A stretch of DNA of 35,368 nucleotides from Aporhodopirellula sallentina SM41 (GTDB taxonomy: Bacteria > Planctomycetota > Planctomycetia > Pirellulales > Pirellulaceae), in contig NZ_ANOH01000144.1 of the NCBI RefSeq assembly GCF_000346505.1, positions 1 through 35,368 on the forward strand. Reading direction: 5' to 3'. Below are positions 34,601-35,368 of this stretch, piece by piece (the stretch's first letter is position 1; every line of letters begins with the position of its first letter). Both the position numbers and the translations under genes were made by a program. The notes under the pieces are model-generated. The model was not told where the DNA came from and did not search any database. It saw nothing but the letters and a program-made list of their open reading frames with translations.

Positions 34601-35368
34601 CTTCAGCGGTGCGGCCGCTGCTGACTTCACCGCGATTGCCGCAACCGGTTCGACCGGCTTCGATCCGGCTGTTGGCGTCGTGATCGCTCCTGGCGACACC
34701 GCTTCCTTCAGCGTCGAGTTCGATGCGAGTGCCACCGGTGCTCGTAACGCAACGGTCAACATCGCCAACGACGATGCGGACGAAAGCCCATACGACTTCG
34801 CGATCACCGGAAACGGAGTCAACGCAGCCACGAACATCGTTATCAACGAAGTGGATGCAGACACCCCAGGTACCGATTCGGCTGAGTTTATTGAGCTGTT
34901 CGGCCCTGCGGGAACTTCGCTCGATGGTCTGTCGGTGGTGCTCTACAACGGCGACGATGACGCGTCATACGACTCGATCGATCTCGATGGCCACAGCATC
35001 CCCGCGGATGGCTACTTCGTAATCGGAAGTGCCTCGGTGCCAAACGTCGACTTGGTTGAGTTCACCACGAACGGCATCCAAAATGGTCCCGACGCGGTTG
35101 CACTCGTGGTTGGCGACGCAACGAGCTACCCGAACGACACGCCGATCGCTTCTTTGGCCGCAGGCAACATCGTTGACGCGGTCGTTTACGACACCAACGA
35201 CGGAGACGATTCTGCCTTGTTGACGGGGGTCGGTGAGACCACTCAGTACAACGAAGACGAAAACAGTGATGGAGACATCGAGTCCAACAGCCGCGTACCC
35301 AATGGACTGGATTCGAGCCCATTCGTTGCACAAGCACCAACGCCAGGTGAGTCGAACGATCCGATCGT
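28623..35368 (+). CDS. Very large secreted multidomain protein with Calx-beta, lamin-tail-like and choice-of-anchor-D-type modules (partial, 3' end outside window)
   Basis: The frame is open from the ATG at 28623 to the window end, 2248 codons, with no stop. Residues 1-45 hold a very basic stretch, then VENLEGRRLMA, a variant of the LEPR-XLL N-terminal signature of planctomycete exported proteins. An ordinary hydrophobic signal peptide is not apparent. A beta-rich lectin-like region follows (about 50-235). Next are a Calx-beta module (241-350), a lamin-tail-like region of the type at the N-terminus of ExeM/NucH nucleases (357-527) and Calx-beta (535-657). A tandem pair of about 328 residues comes next (660-985 and 988-1315), then lamin-tail-like (about 1320-1510), Calx-beta (about 1515-1630) and lamin-tail-like (1640-1800). 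Two choice-of-anchor-D-type modules (about 1808-1926 and 1933-2064) and another lamin-tail-like segment end the visible part. Asp-rich repeats suggest calcium binding and an extracellular adhesive or matrix role. A catalytic domain could follow. Confidence 0.9.
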   Translation, partial: MTRAMNRIESLFNKLSNKSNRKRQSERRKRKNRLSMVENLEGRRLMAVVYEADFSTDGAGFADHSTSSPPAAGPATSGPHGTAPNAWTLSYDTTPASDSGGNEFSVEASTQGLNSGGSGLVLQSADWGGQGIFESQDIDVSSLSTVDVAAVALGEGSDFINAGSEQFAWFYKLDGVRTDSTTYTDPTLDTGASLDWTLAGLNVAGVNDLVVGFEFNINGGGDGFEIGSITVDDLGGGGGTDVSITATDAVKAEGDSGTTSFTFDIIRTGDTSGTSDVTWTVNNVDTDAADFSGTLTGTENFLAGETTKTVTIDVVGDTTAESDEDFTVDLSAVVGATITAGTAIGTIQDDDTAAPAADLIITGVVDGPLSGGTPKSVEFYVVNNIPDLSIYGFGSANNGGGSDGEEFTFPAVAATAGDYIHVATESPGFTSFFGFAPDYTDANAININGDDAIELFQNGTVIDVFGDINTDGTGEAWDHLDGWAYRNDGTGPDTSTFVLANWSFSGINVLDGETDNGSASTPFPIETYNAGGGVASVAITAVDSIKSEGDAGLTDFTFEVTRSGPLTGALTVDYDVIASGSAGVADLATDFSAAASDYSGQVTFADGVGGSQTITVRVSGDTTVESTESFTVELSNASSGVIGTASAAGSIQDDDTPLSNAVINEFVFDHIGTDSNEYIEIFGAASEDLSAYSVLVIDGTGTTGNIKHAITLGTSDASGYQLAGGDVQAAETFTNGDDQTILLVRGFFGSVGDDIDIADDGVIDNVLWTDLIDDVGLGGDATFVYSTTSLTAESLGDGSIHDPGGASRIPNGFDTDTAADWRRNDFDGDGLPDYGITGTAIDFGEAINTPGTAAGGGMGDPSPNALGVPIVPALTVFESDGVTNVSESGVSDSFTIGLTTNPTSQVDITVTPNADIDLGSGSGVAITLTFTDRLPQTVTAVGFDDGDIETAIETGLITIAASSMDGDYNGKTASVTANIADNDESVGPAYLNEFVIDHRGSDLDDFVEIKAGNNANLSSLTLLSIDGDGEFSGNIDATEILGTANGSGFYVVNPSDPLGFFNDTNFALVEGFAGGVGDDLDVDNNGTFDWLDSPVPSGGMSAAPWTVLRDAVAIPASGDSTFGFVELTAATLADGDSFDPGGASRIPDATGPTTAASDWVRNDFEGQGLPNYPFTTPANPSAPGNALNTPGLTNTLNNGIGVVETFNSTDVEEGGASDSVLVSINGIALTGDVTVTITPDSQLDLGAGAGTAVTRTFTSSFSGPFSIDVDAVNDATTEGPHTGMISFEITASADANYAAGTTAPDVAVNITDDESPTPQVAISEIMYNPASIEDGALPEWIEIVNTGTTSVDINGWSFDDEDGTDWTAISGASPLASGGVAVIFDSAYTSSADFRNEWGVPASAQVLGVTWGNLSNSPSSTNEILGLYDAGGATIDLVNYDDSGDWPSDNGTASIFLTNLAADNNVGANWELHDTSASPAQDPVPTNPTGTGTAFDDTDEGSPGEVPTYTPGSLTVGIGASADGYEQTSPVPTIPGRFVVTQTGVSATDTVISYSISGGSASVGSDFTAPSGTVTILAGQTTADIDIPVLDDAGFEGTEDLEITLDLVTSGSATIDAAGSTAAIDIFDNDPAIGYAAGDVIINEIMKNPDFVLDSEGEYFEVYNTTGGDVDLNGWVISDNGTDSHVINNGGPLIVASGGYLVLGINANSGANGGITVDYEYEGIALANGDDEVVLTDATGTEIDRVEYTDADFPGVTGASLEFLPSLLGGGDDHTQNDLGANWQASTTLIGAGPDLGTPGAINSAASPEINVTGLTLTINDGDVTPSSTDGTDFGGVVIGSPVTSTFTIENQGAASLDVSAISLTGVDAGEFSISNVSVALPTSVASAGSITFDVTFNPTAVGAKNATVEITNTDLDEGTYDFAITGNATAALSPEITVESNFTEIVDGDATPDAADNTDFGSVDVTSGLAVETYFISNDGTSDLTIPASGVTFSGAAAADFTAIAATGSTGFDPAVGVVIAPGDTASFSVEFDASATGARNATVNIANDDADESPYDFAITGNGVNAATNIVINEVDADTPGTDSAEFIELFGPAGTSLDGLSVVLYNGDDDASYDSIDLDGHSIPADGYFVIGSASVPNVDLVEFTTNGIQNGPDAVALVVGDATSYPNDTPIASLAAGNIVDAVVYDTNDGDDSALLTGVGETTQYNEDENSDGDIESNSRVPNGLDSSPFVAQAPTPGESNDPI
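30600..32567 (+). repeat. Tandem internal duplication of about 328 codons in the large surface protein
   Basis: Unit A (30600-31577) and unit B (31584-32567) align throughout. INEFVFDHIGTD matches LNEFVIDHRGSD, DPGGASRIPN matches DPGGASRIPD, WRRNDFDGDGLPDY matches WVRNDFEGQGLPNY, and each ends in a Calx-beta-like half closing with DNDES or TDDES. Offsets are 984 to 990 bases. The copies have diverged at protein level, so this is an old duplication. Confidence 0.85.

Noticed and set aside
28992-35340. Many minus-strand frames of 60-224 codons opposite the large surface protein gene
   Set aside because: All are antisense shadows of one continuous plus-strand frame with clear Calx-beta and lamin-tail-like modules.

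Overview
This window looks like part of the chromosome of a marine planctomycete, probably Rhodopirellula or a close relative. The clues are an exosortase N-terminus at the left edge, a very large secreted multidomain protein at the right edge whose N-terminus carries a basic stretch followed by a LEGRRLMA motif (a variant of the planctomycete LEPR-XLL signature), three sulfotransferase-like genes, many starts without a Shine-Dalgarno sequence, and moderately high GC. This assignment rests on gene content; no database search was possible.

Positions 1 to 26756 are a continuous run of minus-strand genes for making, modifying and exporting a surface polysaccharide. In transcription order (right to left) they are: a fused WecA/MraY-type glycosyl-1-phosphate transferase plus GT4 glycosyltransferase, which probably starts the glycan on a lipid carrier; a Wzm/Wzt-type ABC exporter whose ATPase has a C-terminal cargo-binding-type domain; an FkbM methyltransferase; a GT4-like enzyme; a hexapeptide acetyltransferase; a class I methyltransferase; a GT4; a sulfotransferase; a scarred segment with two gene fragments; a second sulfotransferase and another GT4; a GT2; a second hexapeptide acetyltransferase; a third sulfotransferase; a GT2; a GT4; a membrane acyltransferase; an O-antigen ligase/polymerase-like membrane protein; a third hexapeptide acetyltransferase; four more GT4 genes; and the exosortase. 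Most neighbours overlap or are one to a few bases apart, which suggests translational coupling. The inferred product is a complex, acylated, methylated and sulfated extracellular or capsular polysaccharide.

The most unusual stretch is 13.4 to 17.1 kb. It holds two diverged copies of a sulfotransferase + GT4 module. Copy 1 is intact. In copy 2 the GT4 has been cut to about 45 codons and joined, out of frame, to the C-terminal two thirds of a GT2. The copy 2 sulfotransferase also has a one-base frameshift next to its ancestral start, apparently bypassed by an upstream TTG.

From 26757 to 27760 there is about 1 kb without a recognisable gene, with a hairpin and short direct repeats. It is followed by a small minus-strand antibiotic-biosynthesis-monooxygenase-fold gene (27761 to 28111), then about 0.5 kb of intergenic DNA. 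From 28623 the plus strand is open to the window end: at least 2248 codons of Calx-beta, lamin-tail-like and choice-of-anchor-D-type modules, including a tandem internal duplication of about 328 residues. I saw no rRNA, tRNA, CRISPR array or insertion sequence.
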